Counted from the first letter of the stretch, positions 22,244-35,705 are shown. The stretch: DNA of 64,000 nucleotides from Capillidium heterosporum (GCA_016630905.1 WBMQ01000004.1:930001-994000); one strand, 5' to 3'. Notes: generated from the sequence alone by a model not told the origin. A program made the numbers and translations.

Positions 22244-23647
22244 TCTAAAATCTAAATATAATCGAAAAAGAGTTTCTGAATAGATGAGGTGTCGTAAAAA
22301 ATTATATATTCTTACTGATGTATATACTTTCTAACTATATGTTCTAAATTGAATACTGCCCTGAATCACCAAAAAATTTACGTTCCTATGTTTTGCTGCT
22401 CACATAAACCTGAGTTTTTACAACCGAGTTTGCAAAATCCATCCTGTTTATAGGAACAACATATTATAAGACTAAGCTTTTTAATAGTTTAGAGCAGTAA
22501 TGATCAATGAATTGTCCTTGAACTCAAAGTCGTTATTATACCCTTAGAGCTGTATTGGTGCGCATTTTAAAAGTAAATTTTTAGATACAAATGAATTTTA
22601 TATTGGCACTTTTATAAATTATTTGGTATGTAATCAGCTAGCTTGTCTCTAATTCCTACTTCAATTACTATTCATAAAACAAAAGTTTGTAAGTTCATTG
22701 GTAAATTTTGACAGCAATTTAAATTAGGCAAGTCATATACTTATAGATATTATTCAAGCCAGCATTAAAGTTTAGATTATATATAGCTTTTGAACCGATA
22801 GTGTTCAACCAAATCGACTATTTGAGATCTTTTGGAAAAATCTTATTCACTTGGTCAGAAAACTCACAGGATGCTGACATACTAAATTTGATGGGTTAAC
22901 GATAAAGCTCCAGTAAGTCAAAGTACAAATCCAACAGCCGGATTAAAGGATACAGCTTAGAATATAGTACCTGAGCATTTGGTTCAGGTGAAGTATTATT
23001 TTATAGCACTTTATTTTACCATAAATGTTTATTTTAGTATATTTAAAGCTATTTATAGAACTATAATGTGCTAATATAAGTATTTGCTATGATACCCATT
23101 AGATTCGATATCCATATAATTTACTTACCATGCATGATGATCTGATTTACCACAGCAACTAGGTATAGTTTATTTAATAAGGAAATCTCTTTGATGAAAT
23201 ATTTCTATATGTGCTGCTCTGAAAACATTAGTCTTGACTTAAAATATAATAGATTTATTTTTTGTATTGCTCGACTAAACCTGGCTTTATCATTCGAAAA
23301 TATACGCAAAGGGAAAACTTCCCAAATCAATAATAGCCTATTTTAGATGGAAGGCGTAAAGTTGAGCTGGATCAACTGCATATAGTTTCAAGGGTAAAAG
23401 TTAGGCTACCGGAATAATTGTCAGGAATTTGATTGATGCTTCTGGGGGAAACTGATGCTCCGAAAAGCTAAACAAAGCATCAAAAAAACAAATTCCCAAA
23501 CATCCAATTTGAGGTTAAGGATGAAAGAATATAGTATGGCCGGGTTAACTGTTATAGTTATGCCCATCAAGCTACTGGTATATAAACTAAAATGGAGTTG
23601 AAATTGATCAAAATAAATTAAATTTAAAGCATATATTTTATATAAGA
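22244..23647. other. AT-rich intergenic region
   Basis: 1.4 kb without a supported gene. No repeat recognised. Confidence 0.5.
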
Positions 23648-24925
23648 ATGTCGCAAACAGCACTCGTACAACTATCAAAGTATACACCTAGATTAATAAC
23701 TTCAAGCAGAATCGTGGGTATCTTAGGGAGGACTTTAGTTATGCGCTCCAACATGAACCTCCATAGAAGCTTCAGCAGTGTCAAGTTCAACGGAAGCATC
23801 AATACGAAGAAGATACCTTTAAAAAGCTTAGGCCTATCCTCCGTTTTTTTGGTAAATCAACAAACTCCAACGAACGATGCCACAACTTCAAAGAGCTACC
23901 ACAGTGGATGGAACAAGAATTACTGGGATAACTTCGACTACATCAAGGAGCGTAGGGACCGAAAAGGCAGATGGTACGACCAAGACTCAAGCATGAGTCC
24001 CAACGCAAATCCTAATCAGCAAATGAATCAACATATGAACAACAACGGTTTTGACCCATGTGGATTTAGGCACTACCCACCACACTCCCATAGCCACGGT
24101 ATAAGTAAATTCAAGATGGTAGGTGGGGCTATAGCTGGTGTTTTTGTCATCACACATCTACCAGCCATACTGACAGTCATCATTGGAGGAAGCTTAGGCA
24201 TGTGGGCGTACAAAGCCATGAGTCTAAAAAACTACCAACGTCACCAGCAGTACCAACAGTATCAAGATTCCATCAAGTTCCAGTACCCCAATACCAACTC
24301 CATCTTCAAGCAGGCTATGCAGAATCCCAAGGCCTTCTTTGACCTCATGAACAACAGCTACTATAAAGCGAGCAACGCCATGAATGTCAACAGCAATAGT
24401 GGCGTCAACAATGCCAATGTACCCGAATTCAAGACGGTAGCCTGGTCCGCCTTAAATCGATTCTACCCGGAGATTGGTACTAAAGCTGTATTTATGCAGC
24501 AGGTTGTTGAAAACTTACAACTCAAGGCATCCGACAAGGTCAATAATTTACTAATCAAGAACGACGACCGACTAGTCAAACTACTCAATTTAACTATTGA
24601 CCCAGCTGGAGCTAATAAGAGCAACAGCATCCACTTCGAACCTTATTCTGACGTCCAGTATTTTACCGACAACATGTGCAAGATTGAACTTCTAGGTAAA
24701 TTCCACAATTCGGAAGGCAAAGAGGTCAAGTTGTTAGTCAAAGTCGATGGTAAAGTCCAGTTCGAAAACTTTAGTAACAGTAAGGGTGTTATTAATGAGG
24801 GCAATATTGAGGACAATGGTGATTCTCACTATAACTTGAATCATCCCGACCTTGGATTAGCCAAGATCAAAGTTAGCTCTATTGAGATCGTTGACTTGAA
24901 GACTTGGAGGACTATAACCCTATAA
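23648..24925 (+). CDS. orphan mitochondrial membrane protein
   Basis: A single 425-codon exon. The N-terminus (about residues 1-50) is rich in Arg, Ser and Thr and poor in acids (MSQTALVQLSKYTPRLITS, then M-R-S-N-M-N-L-H-R-S-F-S-S), which fits a mitochondrial targeting peptide with an R-x-F-S cleavage pattern. A His/Asn-rich linker (H-Y-P-P-H-S-H-S-H-G) leads to one long hydrophobic stretch at about residues 156-190 (VGGAIAGVFVITHLPAILTV) that could be one membrane span or a hairpin. The C-terminal half is soluble, with a VAWSALNRFYPEIGTKAVFM segment and a beta-rich end. I do not recognise the family. Codon use and length support a real gene. Confidence 0.75.
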   Translation: MSQTALVQLSKYTPRLITSSRIVGILGRTLVMRSNMNLHRSFSSVKFNGSINTKKIPLKSLGLSSVFLVNQQTPTNDATTSKSYHSGWNKNYWDNFDYIKERRDRKGRWYDQDSSMSPNANPNQQMNQHMNNNGFDPCGFRHYPPHSHSHGISKFKMVGGAIAGVFVITHLPAILTVIIGGSLGMWAYKAMSLKNYQRHQQYQQYQDSIKFQYPNTNSIFKQAMQNPKAFFDLMNNSYYKASNAMNVNSNSGVNNANVPEFKTVAWSALNRFYPEIGTKAVFMQQVVENLQLKASDKVNNLLIKNDDRLVKLLNLTIDPAGANKSNSIHFEPYSDVQYFTDNMCKIELLGKFHNSEGKEVKLLVKVDGKVQFENFSNSKGVINEGNIEDNGDSHYNLNHPDLGLAKIKVSSIEIVDLKTWRTITL

Positions 24926-26129
24926 TCTTTTCTAGATATCTATTAATCACTTTTACTATGCTTAAATTTTAAAATTACCATATACTCAAGCTATACAAGT
25001 AAACTATATTTTCTTTATTAGTCTACTGTCCGATTATAATTGAATTCTAAATATATTTGAAATATATAATCTTCATACTTTGAATATACAAAAATATCTA
25101 TTATTTGGTGTTAATATACTTCATGTTTATAAAATATACTTTCTATTTCATATTGATTGAGGAAAGCTGTACAAAAACCAGAAAACTAGAACGCATTTAT
25201 AGTTAAAACAGCATATTTTCATGTTTGCAATTTGCATATATATTTTACAAGCAGCAGCACAGCTTTATATGTTTAGAAACCTATTTTATAATATTAACTA
25301 AACACCTGTTATTTATAATAGTGAAGGATACAAGGAAGTCAAATAACTATATACTCATTTCGGAACTACAAACCTCACATCAGTCAGCTGATTGCTCTGG
25401 CCTTGTCGAACTTCTCTTGTCTCTCAAAATAACACCATGGTAGAGTAATTGGTTACCAAGGCTATACTTCGAGACCAAAAAGCTCATCTTTTGATTAAGC
25501 TATAAATATAGCGACGTATTAAAGAACACAACAACCTTTTTACTATAACTTTCTTTACTACTTTGATATTTCTGCTTCATATATGTTACATATGGCTTGT
25601 ATTAATAGAATACATATGGTATCTCATTTATATTAATTAAAAGGACAAAAATTTAATTCTCTTTATTTGTCTCTTTATATAAGTTGGTTCCAAGACACAC
25701 TAGGTTGCCAGGTAGATAAGAGTCACTGATAATAGTGCCAAAATACTGGATAGCTATAACTGTAAACTGTATAATAGAAATATCAATCGAAAATAAACTT
25801 GATTTTAAAGTATATTAAAGCATAAAGGAAAATAAGATAGCTAAGTATAAGATTATTTAAAGCATACATATACATTTATTTACAAATTCTGTATCCAAAT
25901 ACCATTCAAATAAGTCTTATATATAAATTATCCGCTCAAGACATCACATATGCTTAGAAAATACCCTAAAGAAAAACCTACACATATTTCATTAAGTTGG
26001 TCGTTTTTTACATCCCTCTAGGTTGACCTCACTGCCTTGGCTACTAGGTACAAAACAAATTCTTAATACCAAATTTGGGGCACAGCTCAAGTAAATCAAA
26101 TTCGCTTTGTATACTTAACTAGTAAAATA
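24926..26129. other. AT-rich intergenic region
   Basis: No supported gene. The open frame at 25225-25443 has no motif and a composition like its surroundings. Confidence 0.5.
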
Positions 26130-26323
26130 CTTTTATGATCGTTTGGTATGATGGCTTCAATATAGTAAGGCCCTTTTAATTAGTGATAATGATAAAAATT
26201 ACCAGAGCTATCCAAAGTCTTCAAATAAACGTAAAACCTAGCCGACTGGCATTCAACTTCGATAGAGTTGAAGTTTTTCCCCTTCGTATCAAAATCAGTT
26301 TCAACCTTTATGGAATCTGCCAT
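26130..26323 (-). pseudogene. N-terminal fragment of the same BTB family, copy 2
   Basis: Minus strand from ATG 26323: MADSIKVETDFDTKGKNF matches the starts of copies 1 and 3 (pattern M-x-D-x-I-x-[IV]-x-x-D-F-[DN]-T-K-[RG]), followed by C-Q-S-A-R-F-Y-V-Y-L-K as in copy 3 (A-T-F-H-V-Y-S-K). After that, reading continues only as fragments (YIEAIIPNDHKSILLVKY). I found no BTB core downstream, so it is a truncated relic or a single-exon remnant. Confidence 0.45.
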
Positions 26324-27499
26324 TAAACTTGTAAATTAGGAGCCGGAGTGGTAGACATGCCAACTTTTGTCTTTGTTGTTAGCTCTGTCAATATTTAACA
26401 AATCAAACACATTGCTCGAAATTCTCTTGTTCTGCTTTCAGGTTATAAGATTTAAAAGTTTGGTATCTCATGAACAAACTCACTGCCATTGACAACCGAT
26501 GCCTATTGTAAAATTTTAGATTCGATACTAGGATCTATGATTTGAGATTTAAAAATTCTGGTGTCCTAGTTCACCCATACATTTTACTGCTTTCAGATTG
26601 ATAAGGTGTACGATTTAATACATCGAAGTTTAAACTTAATAATGTACAAACTATCTAAGAACGAAAAGTATAAAGTGTTTTGTGTAAAATTATATAAGTA
26701 TACGAAAGAGCTATGTTAAAACCTACTTTCAAATACAGCATTCGATAGACATTAGCATGCTTTTAAAGTCCAAAAGTACAAACTTAATTAGTAATACACT
26801 TGAAATTTTATTAATATACTAAATATACGATGAAATCCTTTATTAAAGTGATAAAGATTTAATATTTAAATACACAATATAGCATATAGGCTTCAACGTA
26901 CCTTTAGCCTGATAAACACAGTTTGAAACACCATTCTAAGAGTAAATAGGATCTAAACTAGTTTATTTGTTCATAAAAGGGTACTTACTACATCATCCCT
27001 TCTTTCACTCCTCGCAGGTAAAGTGTAATACAAAGGTAAAAAATTATAGATATATTGTGGTTTAAAAGGCAGCTGTGAAGTCGTATTTTAAATTTATTAC
27101 CTTAAATTTAGTCTTGTAAGGTGTTCAAAAACTCACCGACGCTTTGCACTAAATAGTTTAATTAACCTCATAATATATATTGATAGCTCTGATATATGCT
27201 ATATTTATATTTTTAGTGAGGTAAACTATTCATTACCTTGATAAACAGTTTAATAATACCAAGTCGTACTTGATTATATATTGTTAACTAGGTGAAAATT
27301 GTCAGTAGAACTGAAATGCCTGATAACCATCGTTCTAAACTCTATATTGGTAAAATTTAAACTACTCAAGGATTTTTGCTATCAATATATTAAATTACAA
27401 GAGTAGGCACAATATGTAAAACTATATTAACGAAAAATGTAGTGTTAAAAAAGAAAGTTAATACCATGTATATGAATTTACTAGCTGGTGTCATCAGAT
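26324..27499. other. AT-rich intergenic region
   Basis: No supported gene or RNA. It lies between BTB-family relics and may include unrecognisable pieces of them. Confidence 0.4.
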
Positions 27500-28436
27500 T
27501 TAACCAGTTATACCCAAGGCCAAACCCACTCGGATAAGATATCGATAAATTTTAGAAGGAACTTGGGAGGGAAATCTTTCCCCGTCTTGTTGAACTTTTG
27601 GACTTTCCGCGCATTCTTCCAAGTCGATCATACTACTTTGACCATTAAGTAGTAAAGTTCGCTCAACCATCAAGCTATACCTAGTTAGCTTCCACTCAGA
27701 TAATTTTGCGTATATCTTTATCAAAGCGTCGACTACTAAACTTCAGATAGTTTTCGGATTCAAGTTATTAGTATATATAAGCCGGATGAGGCCCTTGAGG
27801 TTCTGGAATCTGATGCCCTCAGCAGTTGCTATTTTACCCTCACTCTTACTGAAACCGGAAGTAAATATTTCTTTAAAGTAATTCGATTTTGAGTTGAAAC
27901 TATTTTATATCTGTAGGTGAAGCTGTGCTTTGTTCATCACTACTTATAAAATTGCTTCTTATAATTCCATCCGAAAATTGTTCGTCACTGAATAAATTTT
28001 CACTTATGTTCGATACCTCGAGTCAAGGATATTTTCCGATAGAATGCAATGGATACATGTATGTAGAGCTTTGCTATTATCGAGTTAATGTCTAAAAATT
28101 AAATATGTCTATATAAATTTTACTTACACTTTGAAGGCTTTTTAATAGTTTGACATGCCTATCGATGTATTTCGGACTAAGTATTTGATTTTTAGGCTTC
28201 AAATTAAGGCATTCATGGTTGAATTTTAATCGGATTGTGTTTTTCATGCTTTGGATTGCTTATCATACAACTATAGTACAACCATTTTAATTAGAATAGC
28301 TTTAAATGAAGTTACTTTGATGGTTTAAAAGCTTGGAGTATACGTGGAATGTAGCTAAACAGCACTTATTTTCTACAAAGTTAAAGCTCCTCCTCTTGGT
28401 GTTGAAGTCAACCTCAATGTTTATACTGTCATCCAT
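27500..28436 (-). pseudogene. decayed BTB/POZ-domain gene, copy 3
   Basis: Minus strand from ATG 28436 (MDDSINIEVDFNTKRRSFNF), then an exon-like block MKNTIRLKFNHECLNLKPKN near 28250-28130 ending in a GTAAGT donor, an acceptor TTTTTAG near 28095, and a BTB core YFKEIFTSGFSKSEGK near 27880-27840 followed by GLIRLIYTNNLNPKTI. A TGA stands where copy 1 has CGA (I-R-S-L), and other stops interrupt it, so I call it a pseudogene. The last 74 codons stay open (27500-27724). It shares exon order with copy 1. Confidence 0.55.
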
Positions 28437-29097
28437 TTGAAATTTTGAATATAATTTCAAGGACTCTTAGTAGCTCAAATACCGAACGCAGTTGTATCTA
28501 ATCGATACTATTCGCCTAGTATTTGACTTAAATTCTTGTACAGCGGTTGCAAAACAGAATCACCCGTTATCAAAATCGAATCTTTCTGAACTCAAGCAGG
28601 AACAAATGGAACAAAATAAATCAAAGGTTAATAGTTCAGTTTACAATCGCATATTTGAAATTGGCACGATACACAACTAAAAAGTAAAACTTCATACAAA
28701 AGTCAAATCTAGATTCGATAGGATAGTTCCATCTAAATCTTTAAGCTTCCCTTTATATACAAGCTTATTACTAGCTTTCGCTTGAACAACACATCGTAAA
28801 ACTGAAGTTAGAATTATGTCGCTTAGAGCTATTAAAGGTAGGTTAAAAGGTTATTTTGTACAATTTGAGTTAGACCATTATAGTAATTTTGATTGAAAGC
28901 TGACCAAATGGATATAGAGTTCTATTCAAGACGTTGCAAATTCATTAGTCTTAAAATTAGTACACTAAAGCTACCTTAGCTTAACATTGGTACATTTTAT
29001 ATTTACTAATATATCGTCTTAAAATAAAGACTTTAAACACAAATTTCTCTGAATACCAATTTATTCTTTAACATCTATATATAAAATACCAAATCAA
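28437..29097. other. intergenic region
   Basis: AT-rich. A tiny ATG-exon with a GT donor at about 28816-28838 could be a coincidence. I see no supported gene. Confidence 0.4.
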
Positions 29098-32000
29098 CTA
29101 CAGGTAGAGCGAAGCAGCAAAGATAATGTCCCTCTTGATAAGTCGAATGCCTTCAGCGAACTTCATCTCCAATTCCGAGTTCCCAATAGCTTTAGCGGCC
29201 AAGGACATCTGTCTCAGCAATTCCTCTAGCATCCTGAACATTCTAATCAAGCTGCCTTCGAAGACAGGAGACATCTTACATATGGTGGCGAAGTTGGCTC
29301 CTTTACACCAGGCGTAGACTGGCTCCATTACTTGGGGGTTGAAGCTCTCCAAGTAAGCATCCTCATCGACGGGGACTTTGCATTCGTTGGAGATCTTGGC
29401 GATAAATTTAGCTTTCTCCTGAATCTCTCTAAAGGGACCACTTAACTCTTCTCTAATATGAGCTGATTCCTTGTCGACTTTTTCATCAAAGACAACGGTG
29501 GAGAGTAATGCACAGATCTGATGAGGGTTCAAATCGGTAAAAATACCGTGGAAGATGAGTTCGGTCAATAGAAGCTCCTCGGAACTGCTGATCTCGCAGG
29601 CGACTCGACCTTTGATCTCAATGACGCCTGAATCGGAGACGTAGCCGAGGCGTCGCAGGACTCGCATACGGCACTTGAGTTCTTTGAGCTGCTGCACGTT
29701 TTGGATGTCGGAAATCTTCTTGCGGAGCTGGTGCACGGTCTCGTTCTCAGTCGTGAACTTGTTGTAGTCTGCAATCCTGGCTTGGAGAACGGGATCGTTA
29801 TTGACAGCGCTGGCAGCAATTTCTTGGTTCAGTCGGTCGACTTTGTCCTTGAGTCGTAGTATTCGTTCATCCTCGATCTTGAGGTTGGCTTTGGGGTCGA
29901 GGATGGGGAGATCGTTATTGAGTCGCATAGTAACTTCCTACAGAAGCAGGTCAGATTAAACTAAATATGAAAATCAAAAGTACCTTGAGAGCACGTCCAG
30001 CTTTTTCACATTCTAGACCCCCATCGAAATCCTCGGGCAAATTCAAACAGACCTTGGTCACTGAATCCAAAGTCGAAAGTAAGACGGGCACCACCTTTAA
30101 AAAGTTAACTAAATACAACTATTTTGAACGTTACCTTGTATTCTCCTTTACCCTCAGCACCTGGTCGTACGGTGCTAGCTATAGGTGGGATCTGTGAAGC
30201 GTCGTGAGGCGTACGTGGTATGTGAGAGGTGGGGTCGACATAGAGAATGACGTCTAGGACGTAGACTGAAACCTCTGACGAATTCTTCTTATCAAATTTG
30301 CTGAGGTTGGCTGGCATCTTCTTGCTGTAGCCTACAACGGCACCAATACCGTAGTCGACGCCATTGTGGCAAATCCTGACAACTCGACCTACCTTGAGGA
30401 AACTCAATATGTGCTCAGGTCGATGGATCTCCGACTTCAGCCTTTTAGTCTGAGCTTCGAGCTGAGAAATTAAACTGGCGTAGCGTGCAACTTCAGGATC
30501 AGTTAAACGATCCTCCAAACTACCCTCCAGCTCCTTCAGCTCCTCCTTCAACCGGGGCAACGAAGCCAAGCTTTGAAAGTGCAGGAATGAGGACTCCAAC
30601 ATGTACTCAGGGGTGACACCCTCGACACGCATCAAGTTGAGCAGCATGTTGTAGGTCAGGTGGAAAGCTGAGTTCAACGGATCCGACTCTCCCTTGATCA
30701 TGTTCTTGGCAACTAAAGGTTCCATCTTTTCGTCAATCATCATGATAACGATACCTCTGTCATCCAAACCACGACGACCGGCACGGCCTGACATCTGAAT
30801 GTACTCGCCTGATGAGATCCATCGACTATTTGAACCATCCCATTTCTGTACCGATGTAAAGACTACGGTCTTGGCCGGCATATTCAGACCGATAGAGAAG
30901 GTCTCGGTCGCGAACAGCACTTTAATCAAACCTTCCTGGAACAATATTTCAATAACTTCCTTGAGAATGGGGAGTAACCCGGAGTGATGAATACCAATAC
31001 CACGCTTTAACAAAGGCACCATTGTCTCAATCTGAGGTAGGGCTTGATCCTCAGTAGATAGTGAGCTGATCGCATTCTCAAATATTTGACCAACTAGCTC
31101 TTGTTCAACACCTAAACAAATAGAACTTAGAATTTGTTGGATACATTAAACTTACCGGTGTTGAAGTCGATCTTTGACATCTGCTGGGCAAGGAACTCAC
31201 ATTCTCTCTTGCTGAATGAAAACACAATTACGGGGTGGAAGTTGCGTACCAGAATCATCTTGATAATCTTATAGATGTCCGAATCGACACCGGTAAGCTT
31301 CTGCGATTTCTTTTTCTTTTTAAGTCCTTTACCGGATCCTCCAGCCTCCTCAACTAGTGCATCATGAGAGGGATCCGATTTTATGGTTGACAACGCTTTT
31401 TGGAAGTTTTTATCACGGAACTGGCCTTTTTCGTCGACTACCAAGTGTAACCCGTCAGCACCTTCAGGGAAGAGGTAGTGTTGAAGTGGTGTGGGTCGGA
31501 AGTCAGTGTGGACAACGTGACAAGGCTGGTTATGCAGCTTTACAATCCACTCGGCAAATTCAATAGCGTTGGGAATTGTGGCAGATAGGAAAACGTATCG
31601 CACTTTGGAGGGTAGCAATATAATGGTTTCCTCCCAGATGACACCACGTACTAGAAAATAGTTAGGTAAAATATTTACAAGTTTAAATACCTTTATCACG
31701 CATGTAATGCACCTCATCGAAGATAACCCACTGAACCTCTCGCATGATTTCTGAACCTCTAAACAGCATTGACCTTAAAATTTCAGTGGTCATAACTAAG
31801 CAGGTAGCATCTGGGGAAATGGTTACATCACCAGTCATCAAGCCAACGTCCCCAAACTCTTCAGAGAACTCACGGTACTTTTGGTTGGAAAGTGCTTTGA
31901 TGGGAGAAGTGTATATAACTCGTTGTCGGTTCTTCAGAGCCTGGGCTATGGCGTACTCGGCTACTACTGTTTTACCAGCTGAGGTATGGGCTGCAACTAG

Positions 32001-32484
32001 CACACTCTCGTTACGTTCGATAGAGGATACAGAGACCCTTTGGAAGGGATCTAGTTCGAAGGGGTAGACCCTGGCTGGCACCTTCAGAGGTTTGTGCTGG
32101 TGGATAGGTATGTAGGGGTAACCGGGTGGCAAAGCTACTTGGTGCCGTACCTTATAAATGAAAACACTTTAAAATAAAAGCTTTAAAAATATATACCTGA
32201 TGGCGAAGTTCGAGTTTACCGCCGGTAGTGCCCTCCTCCTCAACTTCTTCGGTGGCATCAACTTCTCTAGCAGTTTCCTCTTCGAATGCATCGCCAACAA
32301 TAACATTGTCGATAGTACTGATCTGTTTCATATTCTTATTTTGTTCGCCTTCATTGCTAGTCTCAATTCTATTTATACTAGTGATGTCAGTTCGGTCGGC
32401 CAATATTTGAAAAGCTCTTGAAGGTTTACCATCCTTCTCATACTTCTCAATGTAGTCGAATATCTCGTCAAACTCGTCGAACAT
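29098..32484 (-). CDS. MTR4: MTR4 RNA helicase of the nuclear exosome (TRAMP)
   Basis: Ski2-like 3'-5' RNA helicase that feeds RNA into the nuclear exosome. Exons: 32484-32197, 32150-31691, 31650-31156, 31111-30135, 30094-29984, 29937-29098; introns 40-46 nt; no frame break. Visible motifs: Walker [36 protein letters not shown], a DEVH box ([12 protein letters not shown]), [37 protein letters not shown], then the arch/KOW region ([16 protein letters not shown]) and a DSHCT end ([14 protein letters not shown]). The sequence [15 protein letters not shown] before the core identifies MTR4 rather than SKI2. R-H-Q is repeated across the first exon junction (LRHQ|VRHQ). Length is normal. The N-terminus is acidic ([19 protein letters not shown]). 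Confidence 0.95.
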
Positions 32485-33256
32485 TTTTTCTGGTGGATTG
32501 TTGGAAGATGAGGTGATGAAATTTTTAGCTTTTGCAAAATTTGCCTTTTGGAAATTCCTTGCTTCATTTAGAAGCTACTCCAACTTTTTTTGTCGCCTAT
32601 AGTAAAACCAGTACCTTTTCTATGTATTTTGTTATGTCGCTTTATCTAATAACTGATGATTTGAGATTGTATTAATAAGTTAGAATGAACTATATTTATC
32701 AAATTTCTGTCTGATAGATATGAGTTTATAATAAGAGATTCTCTTAGTTAAGTTTATAGCTTTAACAAAGACAAATTGTTTGCTATCTTTATTCAAATTG
32801 AAATTACATCCTAATACTAATTTATAAACAATACCTTGGAAATATCAGCAACTCAGTTATTCTAGTATATACCATTTCAACATTATAAGGTTACTCAAAT
32901 AGTGTACAGGAAAGTACATCTAAAGCTCACTAAAGCAGCACAGAAATTATAACTTATTTTGGATAAGGGCAAACTGTGTTGCAATATGATTTTTGATGTT
33001 AGTACAAAATTCAATAGAAAGTTATGGACCATGTAGTGTTCAGTTGGCCACCTTGAAAACATATCTCATGATCGATATTTCATGAACTGATACCTATCTT
33101 TATTCGTCCTTAAAGCTATACTTATTTTTAGACCCCAATATCGTATATCACATAAGAATACAAAAATATCATTTGTAATTTTAAGCCTGCAGACATTAAA
33201 CTTTACAAAATACATAATCTAAACAATATTTCTAAGTAGCAACGATATAAAGCCAT
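32485..33256. other. intergenic region between MTR4 and the ABC transporter
   Basis: Holds the MTR4 promoter and the transporter 3' end; AT-rich; no other gene seen. Confidence 0.5.
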
Positions 33257-35705
33257 TTATTCACCTCCCAACTCCAAAAGTTCCTTCAGTCGTGCCTCCA
33301 GCTTAGGTACCTCGATTAACTTATGTTCCAACTAAAAGGAGCAAAAAATTTAGTTCAAGTATTGAAGCTGAAAAGAACTTACCATCTGCTTCTCCTCTTG
33401 GAGGGCGAGACGCTTCTCGGCATCCAACTTGGTGAAGACATAACCACCTTGACCATCGTACTGCAGGATGAAGTTGTGGTACTTCCATAACGAAGGTCTA
33501 TGACTGACAGTCAACAATGAAATACCCAACTCTAAAGTTATAGACAATTAGTAAAAGTAACGGTAAAGAAATTGCGTACCGGTGGCGTGGGTGTACATGA
33601 CCTGCTCCAGCTCCATTGAGACGGCTGAGGTACACTCATCTAGGATGGCGTACCTTGGTTTGTGGTAATAGAGACGGGCCATAGCGATACGTTGCTTGTC
33701 ACCTCCCGACAATGCATCCTTCCACTCCCGCATGGAGTCCCAGCCGCCTTCCCGCTCTACAATCCCACGTAAGCCGACCACTTCCAAGATATCAAGTAGA
33801 TCATCGTCGGTGACACCAGACTCGTGCATGATCTCTTTGGTATGGGGGTAGATGATCTGGTCCCGCAGAGTCCCCAGGCTAAGGTAGGGTCGCTGGGGGA
33901 TGTAGAACATGTCACGGATACCGGGTCGGTTGACCTTACCGCCACGGACTGGCCACAGCCCGCCGAGTAGTCGGAACAGCGACGACTTACCGCATCCGTT
34001 AGGGCCGACAATCAGCAGGTGCATTCCCGGGTTGACGTGGAAGGTCAGTTCTTTGATTAAAACTTCACCACCGGGAGTCACGATGGGTACCTTGTCGAAA
34101 TCGATGGTGGGAGAGTCCTCGACGACGTCCCCTTTACCGTTGAGGACGTCAACTGGAACGGTACCCTCCTCTTGGGCACCTCGTGACGAGGCGGTGACCT
34201 GAGCTTTCATGAACTTACCACGGCTAATCTCTTTAAAGACATCCAAGAGTTCAGTAACCTAATCTTGAGTTCAGGAGACAGCTTATAAAAATAACTTACC
34301 CGAGCCGTGAACCCTGAGAGTTCCGAGATCTCTTTGTAGGAGTAGAGTACTCTACCGAACGCATCAGCAGACGATACCAACAGCCTTCTATTAGTGATGA
34401 ACTCTTTGGTACGTGAGGCTACTGATCCCTGCAGGTTACCGACTGCCTCACCAATGAAGACAGGGGTAGCGCACAGAAAGAGGCCAAGAGCTCCCCACAG
34501 ATACTTGATGATAAAGTCCTCCAGCATACCATGGAAGATGCCGACTCGTAATGTCTGGTTGACCTTACGGATCAACTTGTAGTAGGCCTGATCAAGTACC
34601 GACTTTTCAGTTAATTCACCCGAGTACAGCGCAATCTCTTCCGAGTTCTCAATAACTCGAGCGTGGCGGGAACGTAGATCACCCTGCATAGTTTAGTTAC
34701 GAAGCAAATTAAAGGAATTACCTCAGCAATTTGTTCTTCAGCAGCCATCTTGCCGAAGGGTGGCGTAAGCTTACGTAGCACGACCGAACTGGCATGGATC
34801 AGCATGTTGATGATGAACAGTCCTTCGCCACCTACCGATCGGGCTAGTTGGATGTTGTAGATAACGGTATCTAGGATAGGTTTGGCAAGATTGGAGTAGA
34901 TATTGGCTAGCGCATCGCAGAATTTGGCGGTGTCGACGGCTATAAGTTGGTCGGCATTTTTGATACGGTCGTCTAAATTTCCTATGGCGTAGAAAGTCTT
35001 GTTCTTCATGTAGCTGTCGTGAATGTGGTTGGTAAGTCGGGTTCGGAACTGGATCGCCAGCTTCGACTGTAGATATGTCAACTAGTTTATATTGTTAAGA
35101 TTGATGATGGTAAGTGTTGAATCTTACCATACTATTGGTATAAGTTGCTGGTAACGCGACCGCCATCCACAAGAAAATTCCTTTCAAAAAATCCCCACCT
35201 TGTCCACGGACCTTTACAAAAATTTAGTTCAAATGATTTACAATGCTATCAAATTACCAACGCGGAAACGATCTGGCCATCCAAAGAAGCTACGTATACC
35301 GACAACACGGTTCTAAATACCAAGAAGAAAGAGTGTAGTGTAAGCAGTAGGAACTCTTGACTACGGACTGAAGGTATGATGATGCGTAACAGACGGCTCA
35401 ACCGGTTGACGAAGACTTGATCCACCTAAACCCAGGTCAAAATTGATCCATTTTAAAAAAAGTACCGCATATTTGCGCTTGGTATCTTTACTTCCACCCA
35501 CCGATACCGACAGCTGCTTGACCTCTAAAGAAATTTTACTTTTCTTGGGCAGGAATAGATCCTTCAACCGGAACACCAACCCCGAAAATATCATGAAGCT
35601 TATCAACCGCTTTATGGGGTTCCGGTACCTCCCATAATCCATAACCATGCCCTTGAGAAGCACTTGCCACGGGTTAAACCCTAAACTCCCAGGTTCGTCA
35701 CTCAT
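33257..35705 (-). CDS. peroxisomal ABCD-type half ABC transporter
   Basis: Half transporter of the ALDP/PXA family, which imports very-long-chain fatty acids or their CoA esters into peroxisomes. Exons: 35705-35466, 35425-35258, 35211-35128, 35081-34722, 34683-34300, 34258-33580, 33531-33383, 33331-33257; the frame is continuous through seven short introns (38-51 nt). The N-terminal membrane domain carries the family EAA-like element [11 protein letters not shown]. The nucleotide-binding domain has Walker [10 protein letters not shown], signature [13 protein letters not shown], Walker [13 protein letters not shown] and the His switch TVSHRPSL. A short helical tail follows. About 690 residues, normal for a half transporter that dimerises. 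Start at ATG 35705 ([14 protein letters not shown]). Confidence 0.92.

Noticed and set aside
28816-28960. ATG with a GT donor suggesting a small spliced gene
   Set aside because: After the nearest acceptor the frame stops within a few codons.
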